DNA from: Alistipes sp.
GTDB taxonomy: Bacteria > Bacteroidota > Bacteroidia > Bacteroidales > Rikenellaceae
Length of the DNA stretch: 48,675 nt
Assembly (NCBI GenBank): GCA_017501625.1
Contig: JAFVWO010000013.1
Coordinates: 1 to 48,675, forward strand
Direction of reading: 5' to 3'
A program made the translations under genes and the position numbers. Positions within the stretch are counted from its first letter, which is position 1, and the number at the start of each line of letters is the position of its first letter. Below are positions 1-8,185 of the stretch, piece by piece. Below the pieces are notes generated by a model. It was not told the origin of the DNA, ran no database searches, and saw only the letters and a program-made list of their open reading frames with translations.

Positions 1-9
1 AACAAAAGT

Positions 10-49
10 AACATGGTAACAGGGGTGGGGGTACCTGTTACCAATGTTA
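10..49. repeat. Stem-loop at the left edge of the window
   Basis: GGTAACAGG (15-23) pairs perfectly with CCTGTTACC (34-42), and AACAT/ATGTT extends the stem across a one-base bulge. The loop is G-rich. No run of T follows, so this is a hairpin of unknown role, possibly the 3' end of a gene lying outside the window. Confidence 0.5.
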
Positions 50-117
50 CCCGTGTTACCCGTGTTACCCGTGTTACCCGTGTTACTCGTGTTACTCGTG
101 TTACCCGTGTTACTCGT
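46..117. repeat. 9-bp tandem repeat, 8 copies of GTTACYCGT
   Basis: Eight head-to-tail copies of the nonamer GTTACCCGT or GTTACTCGT, with C/T variation at one position only. It is followed (118-235) by imperfect inverted copies of a TAGGTTCTTATGGG-like motif, for example GGTTCTTAT at 128-136 against ATAAGAACC near 169-178. There is no gene in 1-372. Repeats with the same 9-bp period occur at other intergenic sites in this window. Confidence 0.85.
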
Positions 118-303
118 AGGTTCTTGTAGGTTCTTATGGGGCTGGCGATACCCGCGCCCTATGTAACCTATAAGAACCCACAATAACCTATAAGGCCCTA
201 CAAAACCCCATAAAACCCCACACCCCCACTAATTCCTCGCTCATTGCTCCCCACTCCACATTGATAATAGTGTTTTCGTGTAGCAATTATTAATTTTTTT
301 TCG

Positions 304-311
304 TATCTTTG
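304..311 (+). promoter_or_regulatory. Bacteroidetes -7 promoter element for yebC
   Basis: TATCTTTG matches the TAnnTTTG -7 consensus of the Bacteroidetes primary sigma factor and lies about 60 bases before the yebC start, behind a T-rich tract. A clear TTTG -33 element is not seen at 20 bases spacing. Confidence 0.6.
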
Positions 312-372
312 CGCCATTATATATATACAAGAGGTATAGATAGTTAAAAATCAAAATAAAAACACAACAATT

Positions 373-1107
373 ATGGGAAGAGCATTTGAGTATCGCAAGG
401 CGAGAAAGATGAAGCGCTGGGGACACATGGCGCGCGTATTTACGAAGATAGGCAAGGAGATAGAGATGGCAGTGAAGGCCTCGGGCCCCGACCCCGCATC
501 GAACCTGCGCCTACGTCTACTCATGCAGAACGCCAAGGCCGAGAATATGCCTAAGGAGAATGTCGAGCGTGCCATAAAGCGTGCTACGGACAAGGACTCG
601 GCAGACTACAAGGAGATGATATACGAGGGTTATGGCCCTCACGGCATCGCCGTATTGGTGGAGACCGCCACGGACAACACCAACCGCACGGTGGCATCGG
701 TGCGCATGTACTTCAACAAGTATGGCGGCACGCTCGGAACATCGGGCTCGGTAGGTTTCATGTTCGAGCATAAGTGCGTATTCAAGTTCAAGCCCACGGC
801 GGGTGCCGACCTCGAGGAGATGGAGCTCGAGATGATTGACTTCGGTGTCGACGAGTTCTATGCCGAGGAGGGCGAGGTGACGGTATATGCTGCATACGAG
901 TCTTTCGGTCAGATACAGACATGGATTGAGGAGAAGGGCTACGAGCTCGTCTCGGGTGAGGCCGTGCGCATACCCACGGACACCAAGGAGCTGAGCCCCG
1001 AGGAGCGCGAGGCGGTGAACAAGCTCATCGAGCACCTCGAGGAGGATGACGACGTGACAAACGTATACACCACAATGGCCGAGTCGGAGGATGACGACGA
1101 GGAGTAG
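373..1107 (+). CDS. yebC: YebC/PmpR-family regulator or translation factor
   Basis: A 244-residue member of the YebC/PmpR/TACO1 family. The N-terminus MGRAFEYRKARKMKRWGHMA and the following segment K-x-I-x-M-A-V-K-A-S-G-PDP are characteristic; the usual 'AGHSKW' start of proteobacterial members is replaced by the Bacteroidetes form. The last 20 residues are almost all acidic, which is a lineage feature. Family members have been described both as DNA-binding regulators and as factors that relieve ribosome stalling at proline runs; the sequence does not decide between them. The start is the ATG after an A-rich leader. The gene lies 29 bases before ileS on the same strand, so co-transcription is likely. 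Confidence 0.95.
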   Translation: MGRAFEYRKARKMKRWGHMARVFTKIGKEIEMAVKASGPDPASNLRLRLLMQNAKAENMPKENVERAIKRATDKDSADYKEMIYEGYGPHGIAVLVETATDNTNRTVASVRMYFNKYGGTLGTSGSVGFMFEHKCVFKFKPTAGADLEEMELEMIDFGVDEFYAEEGEVTVYAAYESFGQIQTWIEEKGYELVSGEAVRIPTDTKELSPEEREAVNKLIEHLEEDDDVTNVYTTMAESEDDDEE

Positions 1108-1136
1108 TAACAAACATTAATCACACGATAAAGGTA

Positions 1137-4100
1137 ATGAGTAAGTTTCAAGAATATAAGGGGTTAGACCTCGCAGGCGTGGCCGACGACGTGCTCAAGC
1201 GCTGGACCGAGGATGACACCTTCCACAAGAGCATAACGACACGCGAGGGTCACCCCACATTCGTATTCTATGAGGGTCCCCCCTCGGCAAACGGCACCCC
1301 GGGCATCCACCACGTGATGGCACGTACCATAAAGGATGTATTCTGCCGCTTCAAGACACAGCAGGGCTACCTCGTACACCGCAAGGCGGGATGGGATACA
1401 CACGGACTCCCCGTGGAGCTCGGCGTGGAGAAGAAGCTCGGCATAACGAAGGAGGATATAGGCAAGAAGATAACCATCGAGGAGTACAACCGCCAGTGCC
1501 GCGAGGCCGTGATGGAGTTCACCGACATTTGGGAGGACCTCACACGCAAGATGGGCTACTGGGTGAACATGGACGACCCCTATATCACCTACGACAACAA
1601 GTTTATCGAGACACTATGGTGGCTCCTCAAGCAGCTCTACGACAAGAACCTCCTATACAAGGGCTACACCATACAGCCCTACTCACCCGCTGCGGGCACG
1701 GGACTCTCGACACACGAGCTCAACCAGCCGGGCTGCTACCGCGATGTTAAGGATACCACCTGCACGGCGCAGTTCCGCATCCTCGACCCCAAGGCCGAGA
1801 TGGAGGGCTGGGGCACGCCCGTATTCCTCGCGTGGACGACAACACCGTGGACGCTACCCTCGAATACGGCACTCTGCGTAGGCCCCAAGATTGACTACGT
1901 AGCGGTGCGCACTTTCAACCCCTACACCGCAGAGAAGATTACGGCCGTCGTTGCCGAGCCTCTGTTGTACTCTCTCTTCAACAAGAAGGCCGAGGGCATA
2001 GCCCTTAGCGAGTACAAGGCGGGCGATAAGCTCATACCCTTCGAGGTTGTGGGCAAGTGGCGCGGCACGGAGCTCGAGGGCATGCACTACGAGCAGCTCT
2101 TACCGTGGGTTAAGCCCGTGGAGGCTGACGAGAAGGGCAACTGGAAGGAGGCCTCGGCCAAGGCCTTCCGCGTAATCCTCGGTGACTACGTGACGACGGA
2201 GGATGGTACGGGTATAGTACACATCGCGCCCACGTTTGGTGCCGACGATGCCTTCGTGGCACGTCAGGCAGGCATACCGTCGCTCTTCATGATAAACAAG
2301 CGCGGTGAGACACGCCCCATGGTCGACTTCGCGGGTAAGTTCTACCTCAAGGCCGAGCTCGACGACACGTTTGTGAAGGAGTGCGTAGATGGCGCCTACG
2401 ACGAGTACGAGGGACGCTTCGTGAAGAACGCCTACGACCCGCAGTTCACCGTCGATGGCCGCTACGACGAGAAGGCTGCGCAGGCTGCCGAGAACCTCGA
2501 CATATACATCTCGCTCAAGCTCAAGGAGGCAAACAAGGTATTTAAAATAGAGAAGCATACGCACAACTATCCACACTGTTGGAGAACGGATAAGCCCGTG
2601 TTGTACTACCCCTTGGATTCGTGGTTCATACGCACCACAGCGCTCCGCGAGCGCATGATGGAGCTCAACAAGACCATCTACTGGAAGCCCGAGTCTACGG
2701 GCACGGGGCGCTTCGGCAAGTGGCTCGAGAATATCAACGACTGGAACCTCTCGCGCTCACGCTTCTGGGGCACGCCGCTACCCATCTGGGCTACGGAGGA
2801 TAGAACGGAGCTTAAGTGCATAGGCTCTGTCGAGGAGCTCATCGCTGAGATTGAGAAGGCTGTCGCTGCCGGCGTTATGGCCGAGAACCCATACAAGAAC
2901 TTCAAGGTGGGCGACATGTCTAAGGAGAACTACTCGACCGAGAACATCGACCTCCACCGCCCCTATGTCGACAGCATCGTCTTGGTGTCGACGAAGGGTG
3001 AGCCCATGCGCCGTGAGCCCGACCTCATCGACGTATGGTTCGACTCGGGTGCCATGCCCTACGCTCAGGTACACTACCCCTTCGAGAATAAGGAGGGCTT
3101 CGACCAGATATACCCCGCGGACTTCATCGCCGAGGGTGTCGACCAGACACGCGGATGGTTCTACACGTTGCACGCCATCGCCACGATGTTGTTCGACTCT
3201 GTGGCGTTCAAGAACATCATCTCTAACGGCCTCGTGCTGGACAAGAACGGCAATAAGATGTCTAAGCGTCTTGGCAATGCCGTAGACCCCTTCGAGGTGC
3301 TTAAGAAGTATGGTGCCGATGCTACGCGCTGGTATATGATATCTAACTCGCAGCCGTGGGACAACCTCAAGTTCGATGTCGACGGTGTCGACGAGTGCCG
3401 CCGTAAGTTCTTCGGCACGCTCTACAACACCTACTCGTTCTTCGCCCTCTATGCCAACATCGACGGCTTCACGGGCAAGGAGCAGGAGATTCCCGTTGCT
3501 GCACGCCCCGAGATTGACCGCTGGATACTCTCGGAGCTCAACTCCATGGTTCGCGATGTCACCGCCTACCTCGAGGACTACGACCCCACACCTGCGGCAC
3601 GCCGCATAGATGTCTTCGTGGGTGAGTTGCTCTCGAACTGGTATGTGCGCCTCAACCGTAAGCGCTTCTGGGGAGGCACGATGACCGAGGATAAGCTCGC
3701 AGCATATCAGACACTCTACACATGCTTGGAGACCGTGGCGATGGCCGCAGCGCCCATCGCCCCGTTCCTCACCGACCGCATATTCACGGACCTCAATGCC
3801 GTGAGTGGTCGCCATACGGAGTCGAGCGTACACCTCGCAACGTACCCCACATGCAACGAGGCACTTATCGACACGGAGCTCGAGGCTATGATGTCGTTGG
3901 CACAGCGCACATCGTCGATGGTCTTGGCACTACGTCGTAAGGTCAACATCAAGGTGCGCCAGCCGCTACAGAAGATTATCATCCCCGTCTTGGATAAGAC
4001 CATGGCCAAGCATATCGAGGCTGTGCGCCCGCTCATCATGAACGAGGTGAATGTTAAGGATATAGAGCTTATCTCGGACACTACGGGCATCATCACCAAG

Positions 4101-4622
4101 CGCATAAAGCTCAACTTCAAGACCTTCTGCCAGCGCTATGCACAGCTCGCGAAGGCCATGTCGGTACTTGTCGCCACGTTTAGCGAGGAGCAGATTGCCG
4201 CTATCGAGGCAAATGCCGAGACCGTTCTCGAGGTTGCGGGCCAGCAGATTACCGTCACGGCTGCCGACTTCGACATCACGAGCGAGGATATGCCCGGATG
4301 GTTGGTGTCGTCGGAGGGTAAGCTCACCGTGGCCTTGGATATAACCATCAGCGAGGAGCTTCGCCGCGAGGGTGTCGCCCGCGAGCTTGTCAACCGCATC
4401 CAAAACATACGTAAGGATTCGGGCTTCGAGGTTACGGACAAGATACGTGTGGAGATTGAGGCTACGGCAGCTACGACTACGGCCGTTGAGAGCTTCGCTG
4501 AGTATATCGCACAGCAGACCTTGGCGTTGGATGTCAAGGCTGTTGCCGCACCCTGCGGAGAGTTCGTTGTCGACAGCGACCTCGACGACGAGCCTCTTAA
4601 GATTGCCGTCACCAAGGCGTAA
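1137..4622 (+). CDS. ileS: Isoleucyl-tRNA synthetase
   Basis: Class I aminoacyl-tRNA synthetase of 1161 residues that charges tRNA-Ile with isoleucine. The HIGH-type signature appears as GTPGIHH (about residues 53-59), with the KMSKR loop near residue 707 (NKMSKRLGN). The WTTTPWTLPSNTA segment belongs to the inserted editing (CP1) domain. The length and lack of a C-terminal cysteine zinc knuckle fit the long Bacteroidetes/eukaryote-like IleRS class (IleS2-like), often associated with natural mupirocin tolerance; that last point is inference. An AAAGG Shine-Dalgarno-like sequence precedes the ATG. It follows yebC closely and ends in a terminator at 4790-4828. Confidence 0.98.
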   Translation: MSKFQEYKGLDLAGVADDVLKRWTEDDTFHKSITTREGHPTFVFYEGPPSANGTPGIHHVMARTIKDVFCRFKTQQGYLVHRKAGWDTHGLPVELGVEKKLGITKEDIGKKITIEEYNRQCREAVMEFTDIWEDLTRKMGYWVNMDDPYITYDNKFIETLWWLLKQLYDKNLLYKGYTIQPYSPAAGTGLSTHELNQPGCYRDVKDTTCTAQFRILDPKAEMEGWGTPVFLAWTTTPWTLPSNTALCVGPKIDYVAVRTFNPYTAEKITAVVAEPLLYSLFNKKAEGIALSEYKAGDKLIPFEVVGKWRGTELEGMHYEQLLPWVKPVEADEKGNWKEASAKAFRVILGDYVTTEDGTGIVHIAPTFGADDAFVARQAGIPSLFMINKRGETRPMVDFAGKFYLKAELDDTFVKECVDGAYDEYEGRFVKNAYDPQFTVDGRYDEKAAQAAENLDIYISLKLKEANKVFKIEKHTHNYPHCWRTDKPVLYYPLDSWFIRTTALRERMMELNKTIYWKPESTGTGRFGKWLENINDWNLSRSRFWGTPLPIWATEDRTELKCIGSVEELIAEIEKAVAAGVMAENPYKNFKVGDMSKENYSTENIDLHRPYVDSIVLVSTKGEPMRREPDLIDVWFDSGAMPYAQVHYPFENKEGFDQIYPADFIAEGVDQTRGWFYTLHAIATMLFDSVAFKNIISNGLVLDKNGNKMSKRLGNAVDPFEVLKKYGADATRWYMISNSQPWDNLKFDVDGVDECRRKFFGTLYNTYSFFALYANIDGFTGKEQEIPVAARPEIDRWILSELNSMVRDVTAYLEDYDPTPAARRIDVFVGELLSNWYVRLNRKRFWGGTMTEDKLAAYQTLYTCLETVAMAAAPIAPFLTDRIFTDLNAVSGRHTESSVHLATYPTCNEALIDTELEAMMSLAQRTSSMVLALRRKVNIKVRQPLQKIIIPVLDKTMAKHIEAVRPLIMNEVNVKDIELISDTTGIITKRIKLNFKTFCQRYAQLAKAMSVLVATFSEEQIAAIEANAETVLEVAGQQITVTAADFDITSEDMPGWLVSSEGKLTVALDITISEELRREGVARELVNRIQNIRKDSGFEVTDKIRVEIEATAATTTAVESFAEYIAQQTLALDVKAVAAPCGEFVVDSDLDDEPLKIAVTKA

Positions 4623-4639
4623 AGGCGCAGTCATAGGGA

Positions 4640-4780
4640 AACTGGGGAGAGTAGGGAAATTAGGGAATTTAGGGAAATTAGGGAGATTAGTGAATTATCG
4701 TTTTCCTTATATTCCCTAAACTCTCTAAACTCCCTAAGCTACCCATAACTCCCCATAACTACCCACTCTCCCCACACCAC
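4640..4780. repeat. GGGAAATTA nonamer repeats with complementary C-rich half
   Basis: GGG runs at 4654, 4663, 4672 and 4681 repeat with an exact 9-base period (GGGAAATTA-like). After a 37-base segment (4686-4722) the sequence turns into CTCCCTAAA-like pyrimidine repeats that are complementary to the first half, so the whole block can form a long imperfect hairpin. The 37-base segment recurs without a change at 19145-19181. Confidence 0.8.
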
Positions 4781-4789
4781 AAAAGCAAA

Positions 4790-4828
4790 GGGATGACTAA
4801 AAATTAGTCATCCCTATTTTTATTTTTG
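4790..4828 (+). terminator. Rho-independent terminator of yebC-ileS
   Basis: GGGATGACTAA (4790-4800) and TTAGTCATCCC (4804-4814) form a perfect 11-bp stem with a 3-base loop, followed by TATTTTTATTTTTG. It closes the ileS unit. The core TGACTAA/TTAGTCA is shared with the hairpin after upp. Confidence 0.9.
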
Positions 4829-4833
4829 TTCGG

Positions 4834-4952
4834 AGGTTGAATAAAAAGATGTAGTTTTAGGCTTGCGAAGCCCGAAAAACCGCAGTTTACTTGGCGTAAA
4901 TGAGGATTTTGAGGGCGAGTATAACGACAAAATACACTTTTTATTCAGCCTC
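4834..4952. repeat. Dispersed palindromic element, copy 1
   Basis: An element of about 118 bp bounded by a 16-bp inverted repeat with one mismatch (GAGGTTGAATAAAAAG at 4834 against CTTTTTATTCAGCCTC ending at 4952). Inside are two small hairpins, GGCTT-GCG-AAGCC and TTTAC-TTGGC-GTAAA. The first 82 bp recur at 48553-48633. No coding capacity is evident. It lies between the ileS terminator and the 3' end of the DksA-like gene. Confidence 0.8.
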
Positions 4953-4975
4953 TTGCTTTTATTGCAACCGCCCTA

Positions 4976-5350
4976 CTACCTACGGGCATTCTTTGCCTCT
5001 ATGCACTCTGTGGCATGGGGCACACGCAGGAGACGCTCACGCGGGATGAGCTTTCCTGTGGTCTTACAGATGCCGTAAGTCTTATTCTTGATGCGCACAA
5101 GCGCCATCTCGAGGTTACGGATAAACTTAGCCTGACGTTGCGCAAGTGAGCCATATTCCTCGCGCGAGAGTGTCGTTGCGCCCTCCTCCATAACCTTGAA
5201 CGTGGGCGACGAATCCTCGGTGTCGTTCTCATTGCTCGTAGCCGTGCGCAACATATCGTAGTCGGCACGTGCCGATGCCAATTTCTGCTCTATCAACGCG
5301 CGGAACTCTTCGAGCTCAGCATCGTTGTAACGGGTCTTCTCCTCTGCCAT
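4976..5350 (-). CDS. TraR/DksA-family protein with only two zinc-site cysteines
   Basis: A 124-residue protein of the DksA/TraR family, which binds in the secondary channel of RNA polymerase. Residues 10-90 are predicted to form the coiled-coil pair, with an acidic tip DTEDSS near 43-48. The C-terminal motif keeps the family spacing, but the four ligand positions read Cys95, Thr98, Cys116, Ala119, so only two of four cysteines remain. This pattern resembles zinc-independent DksA2-type proteins. A promoter lies at 5390-5421. The neighbours are unrelated, and the gene is transcribed alone. Its 3' end abuts the dispersed element at 4834-4952. Function as an RNA polymerase regulator is inferred from family membership. 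Confidence 0.9.
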   Translation of the reverse strand: MAEEKTRYNDAELEEFRALIEQKLASARADYDMLRTATSNENDTEDSSPTFKVMEEGATTLSREEYGSLAQRQAKFIRNLEMALVRIKNKTYGICKTTGKLIPRERLLRVPHATECIEAKNARR

Positions 5351-5389
5351 AATCGTAGCGTTTTAGTACGGTTATACACTTATATTAAG

Positions 5390-5421
5390 CGAAGATACGC
5401 AAAAATAATGACACATACAAA
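5390..5421 (-). promoter_or_regulatory. Promoter of the DksA-like gene
   Basis: On the minus strand TTTG (complement of 5418-5421), exactly 20 bases, then TATCTTCG (complement of 5390-5397), a one-base variant of TAnnTTTG. It lies about 40 bases upstream of the start codon. Confidence 0.7.
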
Positions 5422-5441
5422 TATTCTTACAAAAAATGCAT

Positions 5442-5471
5442 AAAAAAGTCCCCAGCGTATTCTGAGGACTT
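5442..5471 (-). terminator. Terminator of the iorA operon
   Basis: On the minus strand AAGTCCTCAG, loop AATACG, then CTGGGGACTT, followed by a run of T. It lies about 30 bases after the stop of the CoA-transferase gene and closes the four-gene operon. Confidence 0.85.
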
Positions 5472-5503
5472 CGTCTATGCAGCGACAACTGCCGGTTGGA
5501 CGG

Positions 5504-6799
5504 TTACACCCTTGCGCGCAGGAAGCCTATGCCGAAGCGCTCCACGGCAGCACGCTCCAAATCCTCGCGAACACTCGGGTCGGCGATAGATATGAGCAGC
5601 TTGGCACGCTCCGCAAGCGACTTGTTACGCAGGTAGACGATGCCGTGCTCCGTGGCGATATACTGCGCCTGAAAACGTGTCGTAACGACACCTGCGCCCT
5701 TTGTCAGCGTGGGCACAATCTTCGATATGCCCTTGTTCGTTATTGAGGGTAGCGCTATGAAGCACTTGCCACCCTCGGAGAGGGCTCCGCCATACATAAA
5801 GTCGTGCTGGCCACCCACGCCCGAGAAGATACGCTCACCGATACTATCGGCGCATATCTGTCCCGTGAGGTCTACCTCTATTGCCGAGTTCACGGCCATG
5901 ACACGGGGGTTCTGACGTATGTTCTGCGGGTCATTCGTCCACGCCACATCGCGGATGACGACATCGCGGTTGCCATCGAGGTAGTCGTAGAGGCGCTGGC
6001 TACCGAGGCAGAGGCATGCCATCGACTGTCCGGGGTAAATCTTCTTCAACGAGTTGTCGATGATGCCCTTCTGAATGAGGGGCACGACACCATCGGTCAT
6101 CGCCTCGGTATGTAGACCGAGGTGCTTGTGGTTGTGCAGCGCATCGAGCACAGCATTGGGTATTCCACCCACGCCAATCTGCAATGTCGCGCCATCGGGA
6201 ATCTCCGAGGCTATATAGTTACCTATGGCACGCTCCACCTCGTTGGGTATCACCGTGGGCACCTCTACAAGAGGCTCATCGCCACGTACCATGGCATCAA
6301 TCTTCGACACATGAATCACGGGGTCACCGAAGGTGCGGGGCATATACTTGTTCACCTGCGCGATGATTGTCTTCGAGCACTCCGCCGCCGAGAATGCGAG
6401 GTCGGCAGATATGCCATACGAGCAGTATCCCTCCTCGTCGGGCTCCGACACGTTGAGCAGTGTGACATCGAGGGGCACCTGTCCCGAGCGGAAGAGGAAG
6501 GGTATCTCGCCAAGGAAGGCGGGAATTGTCTGCGCCACACCCTCCTTTATGGCGTTACGCAGGTTGTTGGCGACGAAGAAGCTCAGGGGCTCAAACGAGT
6601 CGCGCAACTCGGCCTTGGCATAGGGTGCATCGAAGCGACCGATGGCAAATGCCGAGTATACCTTCACGTCGCGAAGCTCCGCAGCGCGGTCGGTCATCGC
6701 CTGCACCAACACTTCGGGTATAGATGTCGAGCCTTGGATGAATACCGAGTCGCCCGACTTGATAAGTTTCACGGCCTCAGCCGCACTTACTAACTTCAT
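5504..6799 (-). CDS. Acetyl-CoA hydrolase/CoA-transferase family protein
   Basis: A 431-residue member of the acetyl-CoA hydrolase / 4-hydroxybutyrate CoA-transferase family. The segment LGLHTEAMTDGVVPL (Glu near residue 232) matches the position of the catalytic glutamate that carries CoA as a thioester. The conserved ITNKGISKIVPTL and EHGIVYLRNKSLAERAK blocks lie in the C-terminal half. It is the last gene of an operon with iorA, iorB and an aminotransferase. The inferred role is to move CoA from the aryl- or acyl-CoA made by indolepyruvate oxidoreductase to acetate, or to hydrolyse it, releasing the free acid. Acetyl-CoA:butyrate or succinate transfer cannot be excluded. The 64-base gap upstream contains a hairpin (6825-6851). 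Confidence 0.9.
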   Translation of the reverse strand: MKLVSAAEAVKLIKSGDSVFIQGSTSIPEVLVQAMTDRAAELRDVKVYSAFAIGRFDAPYAKAELRDSFEPLSFFVANNLRNAIKEGVAQTIPAFLGEIPFLFRSGQVPLDVTLLNVSEPDEEGYCSYGISADLAFSAAECSKTIIAQVNKYMPRTFGDPVIHVSKIDAMVRGDEPLVEVPTVIPNEVERAIGNYIASEIPDGATLQIGVGGIPNAVLDALHNHKHLGLHTEAMTDGVVPLIQKGIIDNSLKKIYPGQSMACLCLGSQRLYDYLDGNRDVVIRDVAWTNDPQNIRQNPRVMAVNSAIEVDLTGQICADSIGERIFSGVGGQHDFMYGGALSEGGKCFIALPSITNKGISKIVPTLTKGAGVVTTRFQAQYIATEHGIVYLRNKSLAERAKLLISIADPSVREDLERAAVERFGIGFLRARV

Positions 6800-6824
6800 A
6801 AGCAGTCGTATTGTTTAAATAGGG

Positions 6825-6851
6825 CTGTCCAAGTTATTGTCGGGCAGCCCA
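6825..6851. promoter_or_regulatory. Intercistronic hairpin between aminotransferase and CoA-transferase genes
   Basis: GGGCTG (6825-6830) pairs with CAGCCC (6846-6851), with an additional short GG/CC pairing inside. On the minus strand it is followed by TATTTAAA, which is a weak U tract. It could be an attenuator or an mRNA processing or stabilising hairpin that sets the level of the last gene of the operon. Confidence 0.45.
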
Positions 6852-6863
6852 ATATTTATTCTA

Positions 6864-8180
6864 TTAATAGTCTTGACTAAACAGACGCAATCGCTTGTCG
6901 AGTTCGTCGTACTGATAGTCCGATATCATCGACACGCAGCCACGCAGACCCTCGCGCGTACTTCCCGTGGGTGCCAGCGTGATGGCCGAGATGCCGTAGT
7001 ATATGAGCTTGTTGATAAGCTGCTCACCCGTCATATCCTTATATCCGAAGGTGAAGAAGAATCCATCCGACACATCCTTGTCGCAATCCTTGTCGTAGAC
7101 GATGTGGAAGCCGTTCTTCCTCATTATATCCTTCACACGCTCGGCACGACGTGCATATTCGCGCGTGTGCTCCACGTAGTTGAGCTTGCCGTCGCTCGCT
7201 GCACGGAACATTGCCGCAAGAGCATACTGTGCCGAGTGAGGCACGCCCGACGAGAGGACGTAGAGGATGTTGAAGATGAAGTTGCGACGGAACTGACCAT
7301 CGTTGCCATACTTCTTAGCGAAGCCCTCGTAGCAACGCTCCGCAAGTGCAGGGTTGAGAGCCACAACGGCGATACGCTGTCCGGCATACGAGAACATCTT
7401 AGAGCCCGACAACAGGTGCAGGCAGTTATTCGTATAGCGGGCAACAGAGGGCTGATAGGGTGGCTCGAAGGGCACAGACCTATCCTCGCGGAAGTCCATA
7501 TTGAGGTATGCGAGGTCCTCGACGACGATGACGTCGTACTTCGTAGCAAGGCGGCCGATAATCTCGAGCTCCTGCTCCGTAAGACACATCCACGTGGGGT
7601 TGTTGGGATTCGAGTATATCATACCGCTCACACGGCCCTTGGAGAGTATCTCCTCGAGCTTAGCCTCGAGCGCCTCACCGCGGTAGTCGATAACATCGAA
7701 AGACTCGTAGCGCACGCCCTGCACCTTACACTGCATCTTCTGCACGGGGAAGCCCGGGTCGATGAAGAGGATGGTGTCGCGGTCCTCGCGCATCTGCGTG
7801 AGTGCCATGAACGAAGCAAACGCACCCTGCATAGAGCCCACCGTGGGCACGAAGCACATGGGCGGGATGTCGAGGTTGATGAAGGCCTTCACGAAGCGCG
7901 ATGCCTCCTTCGTAAGGGGCTCAATACCCGTAATCAGGGGGTACTTCGAGCCTACGCCCGCAAGCAATGCCTCATGCTCCGCCTCGATGCCTATCTGCTC
8001 TGCGCGGAGGCCGGGCTCGCCAATCTCCATGCGTATATACTCCACGCCCGTCTTGGCCTCGATGTCCTTCACCACGCTCACAAACTGGCGTATAGATGCA
8101 GCACCGAGCTCCTTGGCATTGCGCAGACCATTGGCGATACAGATGTTATCAACGGTTTGTTTATCTAATGGTCTATCCAT
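6864..8180 (-). CDS. Class I/II PLP-dependent aminotransferase
   Basis: A 438-residue fold-type I aminotransferase. SNPNNPTW (near residue 190) and the PLP lysine in LLSGSKMFSYAGQR (Lys near 260) are visible; the last arginine-containing block STREGLRGCVS matches the carboxylate-binding region. It starts 5 bases after the iorB stop. Because it lies between iorAB and a CoA transferase, the likely role is to convert aromatic (or branched) amino acids to 2-oxoacids that feed IOR, with 2-oxoglutarate as amino acceptor. Substrate is inferred from context. The family also contains valine/aspartate enzymes, so specificity stays open. Confidence 0.9.
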   Translation of the reverse strand: MDRPLDKQTVDNICIANGLRNAKELGAASIRQFVSVVKDIEAKTGVEYIRMEIGEPGLRAEQIGIEAEHEALLAGVGSKYPLITGIEPLTKEASRFVKAFINLDIPPMCFVPTVGSMQGAFASFMALTQMREDRDTILFIDPGFPVQKMQCKVQGVRYESFDVIDYRGEALEAKLEEILSKGRVSGMIYSNPNNPTWMCLTEQELEIIGRLATKYDVIVVEDLAYLNMDFREDRSVPFEPPYQPSVARYTNNCLHLLSGSKMFSYAGQRIAVVALNPALAERCYEGFAKKYGNDGQFRRNFIFNILYVLSSGVPHSAQYALAAMFRAASDGKLNYVEHTREYARRAERVKDIMRKNGFHIVYDKDCDKDVSDGFFFTFGYKDMTGEQLINKLIYYGISAITLAPTGSTREGLRGCVSMISDYQYDELDKRLRLFSQDY

Positions 8181-8185
8181 CGCTA

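Noticed and set aside
46..117. Possible CRISPR array
   Set aside because: The repeats are 9 bp and contiguous with no spacers, and no cas genes are present.
2778..3833. 351-residue open frame on the minus strand
   Set aside because: Antisense to the ileS catalytic region; no domain and no promoter.
6837..8168. 443-residue open frame on the plus strand
   Set aside because: Antisense to the aminotransferase with its clear PLP motifs; composition (Arg/His/Leu-rich) is typical of shadow frames.
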